Below, in pieces: positions 34,985 to 43,921 of a stretch of 47,093 nucleotides of DNA. The stretch covers positions 1 to 47,093 of the forward strand of contig JANXSX010000092.1 in assembly GCA_025356475.1 (NCBI GenBank), read 5' to 3'. The translations under genes and the position numbers were made by a program. Numbering within the stretch: position 1 is the stretch's first letter; every line of letters starts with the position of its first letter. The notes below the pieces were generated by a model. It did no database searches. It saw only the letters and a program-made list of their open reading frames with translations, and was not told the origin of the DNA. The DNA comes from Isosphaeraceae bacterium (lineage in GTDB: Bacteria > Planctomycetota > Planctomycetia > Isosphaerales > Isosphaeraceae).

Positions 34985-36568
34985 TCAGACACCGGTCGTG
35001 ACCAACATTCGCTTGAGGCCCTGGTAGTCGACCTTGTCGGTCGATGTAGTGGGTAGGTCGGATAAGAACGTGATCGCATCAGGCACCATGTACCCTGGCA
35101 AGAGTCCCGCACAGTGGCGTTTCATGGCGATGATCGACCCCTTATGACCCGTCTTCATGGCCACAAAGGCGGCGATCGTCACGCCCGTGTCGCCTGGTTT
35201 CGCGACGACAGCCGCCCGGTCGACGCCCGGGTTTTGATAGATTGCAGCCTCAATCTCACCGAGTTCAATCCGGTAGCCCCGCTTCTTAACCATGCGGTCA
35301 CGGCGGCCATGGAAGTGATACGAGCCCGTGACATCATCGACCGCTAGATCTCCGGTCCGATACCAAGAGATACCGGCATCATCAACAATAAACGCCTTAG
35401 CTGTCAGGTCGGCTTGACCAAAGTAACCTCGCATCACACCTGGGCCGGAAATGACCAATTCGCCGATGATTCCGACTGGGATCTCTTGACCCGACTCATC
35501 GACCACTTTCGCGAGTAGTGGGGGGCAGACCTTACCGATCGAGAACGGGGTCGAACGATCCTCGGCGACGTTCATCGGGATTTGCAGAGCTGTGCAGACG
35601 TTGGTTTCGGTCGGGCCGTAGAGATTCCAGAGGATGGCGTTGGGCCAGGCGGATCGGAGCCGCTTCAGAGGGGTGATCGGGAACACTTCGCCCGCGAACA
35701 GGACGAGTTTGGGGGCGGGGAACTCGGGCTGATCGATCCCGCCGTATTCCGTCAAAAGGGCCAAGATCGACGGTGCGGAATACCAGACCGTGAGTCGCCG
35801 ATCGGCAAGGAATGGGCCCAGTCGGGCTGGGTCTTTGCCGAGCGTTTCGCCGATCAAGACAAGTGTCGCCCCGACCCGGCATGAGCTATAGAGGTCAAAC
35901 ACCGAAAGATCAAAATGAAAGGGCGCGTGTGAACTAAATCGGTCTTCGGGGGACAGGTCAAAACTTGATGCACACCAATCAAGAAATGTGAACGCATTCC
36001 GATGAGAGAGCATCACACCTTTGGGCGTACCTGTTGAGCCCGAAGTGTAGAGGATATACGCCAGGTCATTGGGGTGAACGGTCGGTAGGAGCAACGAAGG
36101 AGTGGTGTCGGCTTGGACTTCACACCAGGACGTATCGCTCGAACCCGTGATTGGCGAGCCGGGCTCAACAAGAATCAATCGTGGAATTGGGCCGCTGTCC
36201 GACCAGCACGCTTGAAATTCGGCAGCAAGTGATCCATCGATGATCACAACCTTGATCCCAGCATCAACCAGGATGCCCGTCCCGCGCGCGACGGGGGCTG
36301 CCGGGTCGATCGGTACGTAGGCCGCACCCGCACGGAGGATTCCGTGGATCGACGCGACCGACTCGAACGTCTTAGGCAGGAATACACCGACGCGATCACC
36401 ACGCCCCACGCCCCAGCCTGCCAGCCGGGTCGCAATGCGCTCTGCAGCGTGATCAAGGGTCCGATAGGTCCAGGTTTCCCCACGCTCGTTTTCAATCGCA
36501 ATCTGGTCAGGGCCAAACCGCGCAGCATCAATCAGTAAGTTGCTCAAATGTTCGCAAAGAGAACTCAT
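34985..36568 (-). CDS. Stand-alone amino acid adenylating enzyme (DltA/NRPS A-domain-like)
   Basis: The 527-aa AMP-forming ligase has the NRPS core motifs in order: A3 'YILYTSGSTGTPKGVMLSH', A4 'FHFDLSVFDLY' with the Asp that binds an alpha-amino group, A5 'NLYGPTETN', A7 'WYRTGDLA', A8 'GRRDRMVKKRGYRIELGEIE' and A10 'TSTDKVDY'. It activates an amino acid as aminoacyl-AMP. No carrier domain follows, so a separate carrier or other acceptor is needed, as for DltA/DltC. ATG 36568 follows GAGGAG. It overlaps or abuts the SGNH gene and sits between it and an LpxL-like gene. Confidence 0.88.
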   Translation of the reverse strand: MSSLCEHLSNLLIDAARFGPDQIAIENERGETWTYRTLDHAAERIATRLAGWGVGRGDRVGVFLPKTFESVASIHGILRAGAAYVPIDPAAPVARGTGILVDAGIKVVIIDGSLAAEFQACWSDSGPIPRLILVEPGSPITGSSDTSWCEVQADTTPSLLLPTVHPNDLAYILYTSGSTGTPKGVMLSHRNAFTFLDWCASSFDLSPEDRFSSHAPFHFDLSVFDLYSSCRVGATLVLIGETLGKDPARLGPFLADRRLTVWYSAPSILALLTEYGGIDQPEFPAPKLVLFAGEVFPITPLKRLRSAWPNAILWNLYGPTETNVCTALQIPMNVAEDRSTPFSIGKVCPPLLAKVVDESGQEIPVGIIGELVISGPGVMRGYFGQADLTAKAFIVDDAGISWYRTGDLAVDDVTGSYHFHGRRDRMVKKRGYRIELGEIEAAIYQNPGVDRAAVVAKPGDTGVTIAAFVAMKTGHKGSIIAMKRHCAGLLPGYMVPDAITFLSDLPTTSTDKVDYQGLKRMLVTTGV

Positions 36569-36606
36569 ACGCGGATCTCCTCGATCTTCGAGGCTTGGTC
36601 GTGTCT

Positions 36607-37827
36607 TCAAGGTGGGCTCGAGATCGATGTCGGTTCGGGATCGATACCGAAGAGTATTCGATATGTCGATTGGTCGCGAGCCAGGGTCCGTGCCAAGGCC
36701 AAGAACAGCCTCCGGTGTCCCAGAGCATTAGGGTGGTCGTCCCAGGCTGCAATTTCGAGCCGGGCCGGATCGAGCTTATCGAATGTTGAGGAAAGGTCAT
36801 AAAAGGGCATCGCATGTCGTGATGCGATGCCTGTGTGCCGGGCCACGGTCATTGCCCGTGCATCGGGGCTATCGGCCTTGCCAACCCGGGGGATGATCAG
36901 GCCGAGAATCGGCACGTTCGCCGAGTGGCAGGCTGCGACCAGCTCCCCCACGGCCCCATCGATCAAATCCCACTGGTAATCCTTGAGCTTTGCCTTCAGA
37001 GCGGCCTTAGCGATGAACTCATCCAGATCATTGGTGATGATGTCGCTCTTCGTCACCCCTGCCTCGGCGAGCACCCTCAACAGAAAAGGTTCCTCGATGT
37101 TCACTCCATAGCGCAAGAGATCCAGAATATGAATCTCAGCCAGCCGGGTGTCGAGCATCGTCGAGGAATAGAGGACCAGATCGGGCTCATAGGCGAGCGC
37201 TTTGACCCTGAAGGACTCAAGCCGCTGGGCGGGCGAATACGCCGCCACGGCGAAGTTCAGGACCTCGAACTGACGATCGAGCCCCTTTCTGGCCGCGTGT
37301 GCATTGAGCCAGTCTTCAAACAAGCTTTCATACGTCTCGTCCGTACCAACCCCCCAGCCCATATCCATTGATGAGCCGAGAAGCGCGATCCGGACAACGC
37401 CGGGCGGCTTCGCTACAGGGTAGTCCTTGTCGCGCATCCCGACGGGATTGGTTGTGAATCGTCGCCCGAACACAAGTTGATCGAGGTTCCGCTTGAGTTC
37501 GAACTGGAGAAACGTGTCGTGGAGTTCGTGCGAGACCTTGGCGTCATGGAACCTCGTCCAGTCGGCGGGCTTGCCGAGCAACCGTAAGGTCAGCTCGCTC
37601 CGAGCCCCTTCTCGACCTTCACCGCCACCGATCAGGCCCTCGTAATAGCCTCCCGCCTCGGCTTGACGATCGGCACGATTGAGCTCGTTCGATCGGGTCG
37701 AATCGAGCGCAGCCCGCACGTTGGTCCAGGTCATTGGCAGGGGGACGAGCCCCGCGACCAGCAGGGTCGAGAGCGCGGCGATGCGTGACCAGGGGCTATT
37801 CGGTGGAGTGGGGGTCGGGGTCACCAT
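36607..37827 (-). CDS. SGNH/GDSL-like hydrolase or acyltransferase, membrane-anchored
   Basis: The 406-aa protein has an N-terminal anchor ('AALSTLLVAGLVPLPMTW', about 17-34) and an SGNH fold. The nucleophile-containing block is 'RIALLGSSMDMGWGVGTDETY', a GDSx variant reading GSSMDMG. The C-terminal catalytic block is 'DDHPNALGH' with the Asp and His. It is predicted on the outer face of the inner membrane. In Dlt, Alg and Pat systems, such SGNH proteins work with an MBOAT partner to move acyl groups to polymers. It lies 43 bases after the MBOAT gene, consistent with that pairing. Confidence 0.8.
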   Translation of the reverse strand: MVTPTPTPPNSPWSRIAALSTLLVAGLVPLPMTWTNVRAALDSTRSNELNRADRQAEAGGYYEGLIGGGEGREGARSELTLRLLGKPADWTRFHDAKVSHELHDTFLQFELKRNLDQLVFGRRFTTNPVGMRDKDYPVAKPPGVVRIALLGSSMDMGWGVGTDETYESLFEDWLNAHAARKGLDRQFEVLNFAVAAYSPAQRLESFRVKALAYEPDLVLYSSTMLDTRLAEIHILDLLRYGVNIEEPFLLRVLAEAGVTKSDIITNDLDEFIAKAALKAKLKDYQWDLIDGAVGELVAACHSANVPILGLIIPRVGKADSPDARAMTVARHTGIASRHAMPFYDLSSTFDKLDPARLEIAAWDDHPNALGHRRLFLALARTLARDQSTYRILFGIDPEPTSISSPP

Positions 37828-37870
37828 CGGGGATCTGCCTCACGCCGGGTCGTGTCTGCATGCGGAAGGG

Positions 37871-39319
37871 TCAAGACTGCGGGGCTGGCATCCCCGCAAC
37901 CCAAGGGATGCCGACCTGTTCGATAACGAATGCTTTCGACATCAAGTTCGTCCAAGCTCCGACACTGGGGCTCGACCAGAGCGACCAGAGCAAGACGATG
38001 GTGATAAAGGTCCCAGCCGTCTTGAGCGAACGCAACCCAATGTTCGCCACGGTCCATTTTGTCGTGCGTGTACTCGCCTTACGCCTGGCGTCGATCTGAA
38101 CATTGACCATCACCAGGACGCCCAAGATGCCCCAGAACAGAACGTCGGGAAGGGTGATTCCCCAACTGCCACGCAGCCAGAAGGACTGGTAAGCGTGCAA
38201 GGCCCAGGTCGCCACGAACACGGCGAACGTCGCAGCGCCAAGAGCCTGCCAGGTCGGCCTCCGCTTCAGCCGGAACGCGACGGGATTGAAGATCAACCGG
38301 ACCATGAAGTCCTTCCAGTAGATGTTAATCCGTCGCCAATAATCGGTGAAACTCGTGGCTAGCAGATAGTTGTGATGGGTCTCGGGAAGGGCAAAGCCGA
38401 ACAGGTGAAGCATCCCGCAGGCCATGTGGAACTGACCCGACACGCGCAAATACAGCAAATAATTGCAAATAAGATAACCGGCCAGGCCGACAGCCCCTTG
38501 AACCTCGTCCGGAGTGACAAGGAGTTCGTGGTAGATCAGCCGGTACATGAGCAAGTGGGTCGTCCCCTTGAACATCATCCCTAGGCCGATATCCATAATC
38601 GTGTGAATATCTCGGCTGAAGTACCCGCGTTGCATGGTCCGGTAGTCGACCACCGGGAAGTGCAGAAAACAGTAGTTGGGCAGCAAGAAGAAATAGCTCA
38701 ACGTGTCGGTAAGCGTCTCGCGACGCTGAGCATATTTGATTTCATAGAGATAAATCAAAATACGGAACATGAACATGGTCCCAACCATGGTCCAGGTCCC
38801 GTCTGGGAGGACGCCTGATGTCGAACTGGCCCGGACCGTAGCGAAGGCCAGGCCCAAGAGACCAATCAGGCTCGCACGAAGCCCCCAGGCAACGGGCATG
38901 ACACAGATCCCGATCAGGATCGACGAGATCGCAAGCACGGCGGACGAGAGCTCAACACCGAGAACTCCGATGAGCCCTCCCAGCGAGATCGCTACGAATG
39001 CGGGCTTCTTCCATCGGAAGGGGAGCAGATAATGGACCGGGAGCGCGACGAGTGACAGTGTCACCAGCAGCCGAAAGGCAGGTCCTTCGACTCGAAATCG
39101 GTAGAATAACGCCAGTAACAGACCAAGTTGGATCAGCGCAGGGATGAACAGTTTCCAATCCCGCCGGCAGACCTCGGGCTCGTCGGCATAGAGTCCGGGC
39201 CGACCGTGGTCGGGCCGAACTAGCTCAACAAACCTACGATGGGGCGCGAGCCGAGGTCGAGCGGTGACCGGCTTCTGGGTCGCCTCCGAGTTGGCTGGCG
39301 TCCGCTGGTCTGGCCGCAT
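37871..39319 (-). CDS. MBOAT-family membrane O-acyltransferase (DltB/AlgI-like)
   Basis: The 482-aa protein has about 10-12 TM segments. It has the MBOAT-like stretch 'SFTDYWRRINIYWKDFMVRL' (matching the FxxFWRRWHxSL block of DltB/AlgI) and a candidate catalytic His in 'ATWALHAYQSFWLRG', the counterpart of GLWHG. MBOAT proteins move acyl or aminoacyl groups across the membrane onto a polymer or protein. The ATG at 39319 has a GGAAGGGG upstream. It is the first gene of the four-gene cluster. The substrate is unknown; the match is to the superfamily rather than to a named subfamily. Confidence 0.8.
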   Translation of the reverse strand: MRPDQRTPANSEATQKPVTARPRLAPHRRFVELVRPDHGRPGLYADEPEVCRRDWKLFIPALIQLGLLLALFYRFRVEGPAFRLLVTLSLVALPVHYLLPFRWKKPAFVAISLGGLIGVLGVELSSAVLAISSILIGICVMPVAWGLRASLIGLLGLAFATVRASSTSGVLPDGTWTMVGTMFMFRILIYLYEIKYAQRRETLTDTLSYFFLLPNYCFLHFPVVDYRTMQRGYFSRDIHTIMDIGLGMMFKGTTHLLMYRLIYHELLVTPDEVQGAVGLAGYLICNYLLYLRVSGQFHMACGMLHLFGFALPETHHNYLLATSFTDYWRRINIYWKDFMVRLIFNPVAFRLKRRPTWQALGAATFAVFVATWALHAYQSFWLRGSWGITLPDVLFWGILGVLVMVNVQIDARRKASTRTTKWTVANIGLRSLKTAGTFITIVLLWSLWSSPSVGAWTNLMSKAFVIEQVGIPWVAGMPAPQS

Positions 39320-39592
39320 GGCCGATCCCCTTCCTGGGTCATTCGTTCGGTGAGCTTCGAGGCGAGATCAGACACGGAAGTCTCTCACCAAAGGCCACGA
39401 CGAATCCATCCGCCGAACCTACCTCGTTTTCTAACCGATCTCTTCCAAGGCGTCAATCCGACTGGACTCGATGAACAGGGGGGTCTGGGTGTCAGTTTGG
39501 GCAGGTAACGGGGACTAGCTCCAGGGCTTAGCCACAGCATAGTGATCCCGAATTCTACCTGTTTAGGCAGAACTTCCGAACCGCTCGAACAC
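39320..39592. other. Intergenic region upstream of the acylation cluster
   Basis: No gene is seen. The region must hold the promoter of the MBOAT-led operon and the 3' end signals of the gene ending at 39625, but I find no strong hairpin or promoter. The open frame on the minus strand is a composition artefact. Confidence 0.4.
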
Positions 39593-39624
39593 TCAACCGA
39601 ATTGGCTTCGTTCCGGCACAAGAC

Positions 39625-40593
39625 TCAGGCAGAAGTCCGGCTCAGGTACTCCTGATGTCGCATGGCTTTTTGCTGTTTGCGCCGGTAAAGCCGATTGCCC
39701 GACTGCGTCGGCTCGACGTTACTGACCGCAACCACCGGGACCGCGACAACCGGAATTGGCTTCGTTTCGGTAACGGCGGGAGCCGGAATCGTGACCGGCT
39801 TGGGCTTGGACTTCTCCAACGCCTTGAGGGCACGCTCGAACGAGCGGATCGACTCGCGTTCGTAACGTCTAATCAGCTTGAGACTTGCGTCTTCAAGATG
39901 GATCGAACCTTGGATATGCATCTTGCGGAGCTTGGCATTCTGCGCTTCGGATTTCAACTGCTCAACTTCAAGCTTGGCGATCTCGTCCAGGATCAACGCC
40001 ATCGAAGACGCCTTCTCGTAGAACGTGTTTTGGAGGTCGGTCCGCGCATCCCGCAAGGTCTTCGGCACCCCCAGCAGGTCGAGGGCCACGTGGTACTCGG
40101 TATCCGTCCACTTGGGGACGCCGTCACCTACGAAAGCGACCAATAACTGTTTCCACTGCAAGATCAACCAGTCCCGACCTGCGGGAGTCACTCGGAGCTT
40201 GAGCAGCACGAGTGCGGGATTGCGTTTGAGGGAGTCGCCCAACTTGTAGGCTTCGATCAACCGATGCGTATCCCAATCGGCGCTCATGGCCAGTTCGGCA
40301 ATCTCGGCTCTTCGTTCCGACTCACTCGTGTGGCAAAGTTCGATCCGTAGCGATGCGGCGACCGCGAGATTCACCTGGAAGACTTCCACGCAAGACTCAG
40401 GCTTGAGAGCCTCGCTCCAGGTCTGAAATCGCGCCTTTTGTGCACTTTCCTGCGTCGGGGGCGCTACAATCGTTGCGGTCATACCATGCTGAAGTGAGTT
40501 CTGGCGAGACGCCGCCTTGCCCTCTTCGGTCCGAGGACCGGTGCTGAGTGCAGAGTTGCGCCGATTGGCATCAATTTGCTTCTGTGACGACAT
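39625..40593 (-). CDS. Conserved 'STGPRTEEGKA' family protein
   Basis: The 322-aa protein opens with 'SSQKQIDANRRNSALSTGP', continuing RTEEGKAASRQNSLQHG. This N-terminus is shared by a large uncharacterised family abundant in planctomycetes and acidobacteria. The middle is helical, and a long coiled-coil-like region (about 190-250, with 'EIAKLEVEQLKSEAQNAKLRKM') precedes a Pro/Val-rich tail ending in basic residues. ATG 40593 follows GGAAGGA. The start motif looks like a nucleic-acid or recombination-linked basic segment, but no function is established. It has multiple paralogues in typical relatives. Confidence 0.8.
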   Translation of the reverse strand: MSSQKQIDANRRNSALSTGPRTEEGKAASRQNSLQHGMTATIVAPPTQESAQKARFQTWSEALKPESCVEVFQVNLAVAASLRIELCHTSESERRAEIAELAMSADWDTHRLIEAYKLGDSLKRNPALVLLKLRVTPAGRDWLILQWKQLLVAFVGDGVPKWTDTEYHVALDLLGVPKTLRDARTDLQNTFYEKASSMALILDEIAKLEVEQLKSEAQNAKLRKMHIQGSIHLEDASLKLIRRYERESIRSFERALKALEKSKPKPVTIPAPAVTETKPIPVVAVPVVAVSNVEPTQSGNRLYRRKQQKAMRHQEYLSRTSA

Positions 40594-40635
40594 GGGACGT
40601 TCCTTCCGTAGGGGTTGTGTCAATAAATCCAGCAA

Positions 40636-41130
40636 CCCTGCCAGACCGTATACGCAACATCTACACGGAAGATACCATATTCTTGATGAAAAGGATTCCG
40701 TAATCAGAATATTCTACGAAGGTCGCCCAGATCGCCTCACGAACTTTAACAATGCGTTGAGTGGTGGTGATTCCTGGATGGGGGCGGAAGGCGATGTTTG
40801 GATGCCACCGAATCATCCGTAACCTGTATTGGGTACATGACGAACGAACGGGCAAGTAGGAATAAGTCTATGCCAACGTTGAAAACCTCCCGTTCATTAC
40901 TCACTCGTGATGGCGTCTCGATGAGGAGACGCATTCCGAGCTGTGTAGCCAACTGCGCCTTGTTCAGACAATGGGGCAAGCCCGGTGCTTGCTTCTCGCG
41001 AATCGAAATCTCGAATAATTGAGGCAGAGGGTGCGTCTCACATTGGTAGAGACTGTTCAACCTCGTTTTTCCCCCTGAGTGGACCTTGTCGCGAACACTC
41101 TCAGGTGTCCGATAGGATGGAGCCATTCCG
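40636..41130. other. Intergenic region, AT-richer, no gene found
   Basis: About 500 bases with open frames on both strands that show no family signature or ribosome binding site. It contains a 12-base match (ATCCGTAACCTG, about 40817) to the dispersed 60-bp segment. The last 100 bases are the 5' region of the DUF1223 gene. Confidence 0.4.
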
Positions 41131-41961
41131 ATGCGCCCATATGCAAAACTCGCGTGGTTCTTAACTTGTGTTCTTGTATCTTCGATTCCGGGCGCGTTCG
41201 CAGCCGATCGTGACGAGAAGCGTATGGTGCTCGTTGAGCTATACACATCTCAGGGATGCGACATGTGTCCAACAGCCGAGAAAGTGCTGGGCTCACTTGC
41301 AGAACGCGAGCGGCGGATCGTGCCGATCGCATTTCATGTGGATTATTTCAATACGCCTTGGAAGGATGTCTTTTCTGATCCGCTCTTCAGCCAGCGACAA
41401 GCGACCTACAACCAGCTCTATACCAAGCCGAAACCCGCGGAATATGGCCTCTATTACACACCGATGTTGATGATTGACGGCCAACAATCGGTGAACGGTC
41501 GTGACCCCGCTTCGGCGGAGATGGCCGTAAAGCAGGCCCTCGCGATCAAGCCGGCAGTTGGCCTCGACGTTCGACTTGAGATGAAGCCCGACCGACTCTC
41601 CGCGACGGCCAATATCACTGTGACCAGTCGCTCGTCGAAGGCGGAAAAGGCACCTTTGCTGGTTTGTGCTGTCCTTCGGGAGGATGGCGTCGTGACCGAT
41701 ATCCCATCGGGCGAGAATGCCGGCAAGTCGCTCACCGCTCGATTCCCAGCGCGGCAGATCAAATACGAATTCCTCGATCTCGACGGTAAATCGCCCTCAA
41801 CCGTCCGGCTTCCGCTCTCGATCGAGCCAGGTTGGAACCAAAAGGCGCTCCGGCTCGCCGTCTTTGTCCAGGACAAGAAGACGGGTGCGGTCCATCAGGC
41901 CACGGACCTCCCGTGGCTGGCTGACACGACCACCAAAACGACCTCTCCCGGAACGCGCTGA
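41131..41961 (+). CDS. DUF1223 secreted thioredoxin-like protein
   Basis: The 276-aa protein has a signal peptide ('LAWFLTCVLVSSIPGAFA', about 7-24). The DUF1223 core follows, with 'VLVELYTSQGCDMCPTAEKVLG' including a CxxC pair, 'IAFHVDYFNTPWKDVFSDPLF' and 'YYTPMLMIDGQQSVNG'. DUF1223 proteins have a thioredoxin-like fold and act outside the cytoplasm; redox activity is likely from the CxxC but not proven. ATG 41131 follows GGAG. It is alone on the plus strand and is followed 38 bases later by a palindromic repeat that may end transcription. Confidence 0.88.
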   Translation: MRPYAKLAWFLTCVLVSSIPGAFAADRDEKRMVLVELYTSQGCDMCPTAEKVLGSLAERERRIVPIAFHVDYFNTPWKDVFSDPLFSQRQATYNQLYTKPKPAEYGLYYTPMLMIDGQQSVNGRDPASAEMAVKQALAIKPAVGLDVRLEMKPDRLSATANITVTSRSSKAEKAPLLVCAVLREDGVVTDIPSGENAGKSLTARFPARQIKYEFLDLDGKSPSTVRLPLSIEPGWNQKALRLAVFVQDKKTGAVHQATDLPWLADTTTKTTSPGTR

Positions 41962-41999
41962 CGTCCAGGCACCTTTTAACTTCCACATAAAGGCGTCAC

Positions 42000-42072
42000 A
42001 AAGGGGACGGAGGGAATATACAGGCTTAATATAGCCTGTCTATTCCCTCCATCCCCTATTTCTCTTTTTCTC
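42000..42072. repeat. Palindromic repeat, copy A
   Basis: A long near-perfect hairpin: AAAGGGGACGGAGGGAATA at the left pairs with TATTCCCTCC.TCCCCT at the right around an AGGCTTAATATAGCCT centre. The T-rich CTCTTTTTCTCG follows. It lies 38 bases past the DUF1223 stop codon. See copies at 43531, 45015, 46074 and 46650. Confidence 0.85.
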
Positions 42073-42322
42073 GCCGCCCAAACGAAACTGAAGCGATTGT
42101 ACCCGACGATTTAGTATTGATGCGGCACGAGTCTGACACTTGTAAAAGAAATGCCATTGAGGTCTTTTCCCGAGCGTCGATGGGCACAAATGTCAAATCT
42201 TCGGACGCCTTGCTCATAGGTTTCAAACGGCGGAAGTTAGTAGGGACGCCGTTGAATATTGTGGGGGAGTAGGATCTCCACCGACGGATAGTAGCGCTAT
42301 CCAGTAATACACACAACAAGAC

Positions 42323-42514
42323 TTACCTACGTCTCGCGTGGGCGGTCGCTTTAGCCATACTTCGATCGACGATCATCAAATCGAGTTCGACCCGTTTGGT
42401 CTCGAAGTCTGCCTTTTGTGTGGCTGTTAAACTTGTGCTGTTAAGCTTGTATTGCCAAGAGCCTATTCGATCGCCAGACGTGCCGCAATGAATTCCTTCT
42501 CGGCATCCCGATTC
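42323..42514 (-). pseudogene. Decayed gene fragment downstream of the two-gene membrane operon
   Basis: One minus-strand frame reads a plausible C-terminus, 'GSWQYKLNSTSLTATQKADF' followed by ETKRVELDLMIVDRS and a basic tail to a TAA at 42323. A second frame reads 'ENRDAEKEFIAARLAIE' just upstream and stops at a TAG, as if a frameshift near 42465 split one gene. No start codon or ribosome binding site is present. I do not recognise the family. Confidence 0.4.
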
Positions 42515-42519
42515 TCATA

Positions 42520-42822
42520 TTAGAGAATGACCTTCCTCCGTCCCCAAATCCATACGGCTGTGAATGTGACCGTCGCCGCAGGAGCGAGCCAGATAAGAAC
42601 GGTTTTTGTCAGTCCGTCCGAAAGACTACTGGCGAGCACGGCGATGAGCGTCCCGCCGCCCACCCCAGCGGCTCCCGCACCCCGTGTTGTCTCTGCATCA
42701 ACAGTCCCACGCGAAGATGATGGCGCAGCCGACTGCCGTCTTCGCGACTGCTTTGCAGGTATCAATGCCCGTTCAGCGGCCTCCGCTCCGTTCTCTTCTA
42801 GGGTTTCCAAATCCTCAGACAA
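42520..42822 (-). CDS. Small two-TM membrane protein (operon partner)
   Basis: The product is 100 aa from TTG 42822, chosen because GGAGGAG lies eight bases upstream and the codon overlaps the end of the previous gene. An ATG at 42858 would overlap that gene by 44 bases. The N-terminal 45 residues are polar, then Gly/Ala-rich 'GAGAAGVGGGTLIAVLASSL' and a second hydrophobic helix 'TVLIWLAPAATVTFTAVWIW' end in a basic tail. It is translationally coupled to the 149-aa membrane protein upstream. No family is recognised. Confidence 0.6.
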   Translation of the reverse strand: MSEDLETLEENGAEAAERALIPAKQSRRRQSAAPSSSRGTVDAETTRGAGAAGVGGGTLIAVLASSLSDGLTKTVLIWLAPAATVTFTAVWIWGRRKVIL

Positions 42823-43264
42823 GGTGAGTCTCCTCCAAGGTGTTCGGCTCGACTTCATGCACGTCGTCGAGCTGAATTTGGAGGATCGCTTCGAAGAGCG
42901 GTCGAACAGGAGATTCCCTCGACAATTGAATTGTTACTTCTCTCGAACAACCATTCGACTTCGCAATCACCATTCCTCTGGGAGGTCGCTCACGCGCCTG
43001 GTCGCTCATAACGGCAATGATAATTTCGTCGGGAGGAGGATCTAGCAACTTCTTGACCTCCTTGTCATACGTCGCAATGAGACTGAGAAGGAAATCGTCC
43101 TTCTTGACATATCTCGAGGCAATCGCATTTGTTTTGTAAGTTTTATTTCCCCGCCGTTGCGATAAGCGTGAGAAGATAATTGAGGAATAGACGGTTATCA
43201 TACCGGCAATTACGGAAATGAAGAATGCGATCAGTGACTGGGTCTTAGGATCAAGAAAATTCAT
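42815..43264 (-). CDS. Single-TM membrane protein with cytoplasmic domain
   Basis: The product is 149 aa from ATG 43264; a TTG at 43300 would add 12 residues. One strong TM ('LIAFFISVIAGMITVYSSII', about 12-31) is followed by a basic stretch 'RLSQRRGNKTYKTN' and a soluble domain of about 100 residues with 'DKEVKKLLDPPPDEIIIAVM' and a C-terminal acidic tail. It overlaps the start of the next gene. The pair is AT-richer than the window and isolated among repeats and fossils, which suggests an accessory, possibly defence-type, origin. No family is recognised. Confidence 0.6.
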   Translation of the reverse strand: MNFLDPKTQSLIAFFISVIAGMITVYSSIIFSRLSQRRGNKTYKTNAIASRYVKKDDFLLSLIATYDKEVKKLLDPPPDEIIIAVMSDQARERPPRGMVIAKSNGCSREVTIQLSRESPVRPLFEAILQIQLDDVHEVEPNTLEETHLV

Positions 43265-43621
43265 ATAAAATGCCCAATCCAAAAGGGCGGACTTGCCCAA
43301 TATGTTATCAAACCACAGCTCGCTTGAAGAGGAAAGATACTGGCTTAATGTTCAGGCCTTCAGGATGCGGACGGTGATCTCGTGTAAAGCTTCGCTTAAC
43401 CCGTTCTGAACATCCAGACGACCATCAATTCCTCGCGACGGAATGAATTCTCTTCACAACGCGTGGATACTGACTCTCTGGAACTTCTCAATAACCTCGG
43501 GTTTTCTTTGGATGGCGCGCAAGACCAAACAAAGGGGACGGATAATCGAAACCCGAGATACAGGGAATTATCTCCGGCAAACGGCTGCTAGTTCTGGACT
43601 GGTCAGGTTGGTGCTTGACTA
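43265..43621. other. Intergenic region with palindromic repeat copy E
   Basis: No gene is seen. The left end holds the upstream region of the minus-strand membrane operon. At 43531 the sequence AAAGGGGACGG begins a diverged copy of the palindromic repeat family. Confidence 0.4.
43531..43575. repeat. Palindromic repeat, copy E (diverged)
   Basis: The first 11 bases, AAAGGGGACGG, are identical to copies A and B. The remainder shows only a short inverted GATAAT/ATTATC pairing and the right arm is degenerate. Confidence 0.5.
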
Positions 43622-43789
43622 GGCGAATCACGAATCACGTCCCGAGGGTGGCTCGCCCTGGTCGGCTTGGCCCTCCTCGCCGTCGCCCTCGCTTGGGCTT
43701 ACCCCTGCGGCTGAGTCGGGGTGGAAGCCTCCCGCCTCGCCTCAGCCATCAATCGCCAGTCCGACGACCTTTTCCGGGTCACTCCTTGA
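43622..43789 (+). pseudogene. Fossil of a TM-anchored planctomycete protein
   Basis: One frame reads 'RGWLALVGLALLAVALAWAY' then PCG, a TGA at 43712-43714, and continues 'VGVEASRLASAINRQSDDLF' to a TGA at 43787. The TM followed by a Val-Glu-Ala helix is the usual start of many planctomycete secreted proteins. CGA at the first stop would restore a continuous frame. No ribosome binding site or start is evident. Composition is very GC-rich, like the DUF1559 gene after it. Confidence 0.45.
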
Positions 43790-43921
43790 CGTGCAAGCTC
43801 CGGCCTCTCCATACTAATTCGTCATGGTGTTGACATTGAGTCTCAATCCCAACTGGAATCTCGGTCGAGCCGGTGTTGGTCCCGCCGGCTCGACGCAAGC
43901 TCCTACGAAAGGCAAGCATCC

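Noticed and set aside
40746-41246. 166-codon minus-strand frame overlapping the DUF1223 start
   Set aside because: No ribosome binding site, no recognised family, and it conflicts with the clear signal peptide of DUF1223 on the other strand.
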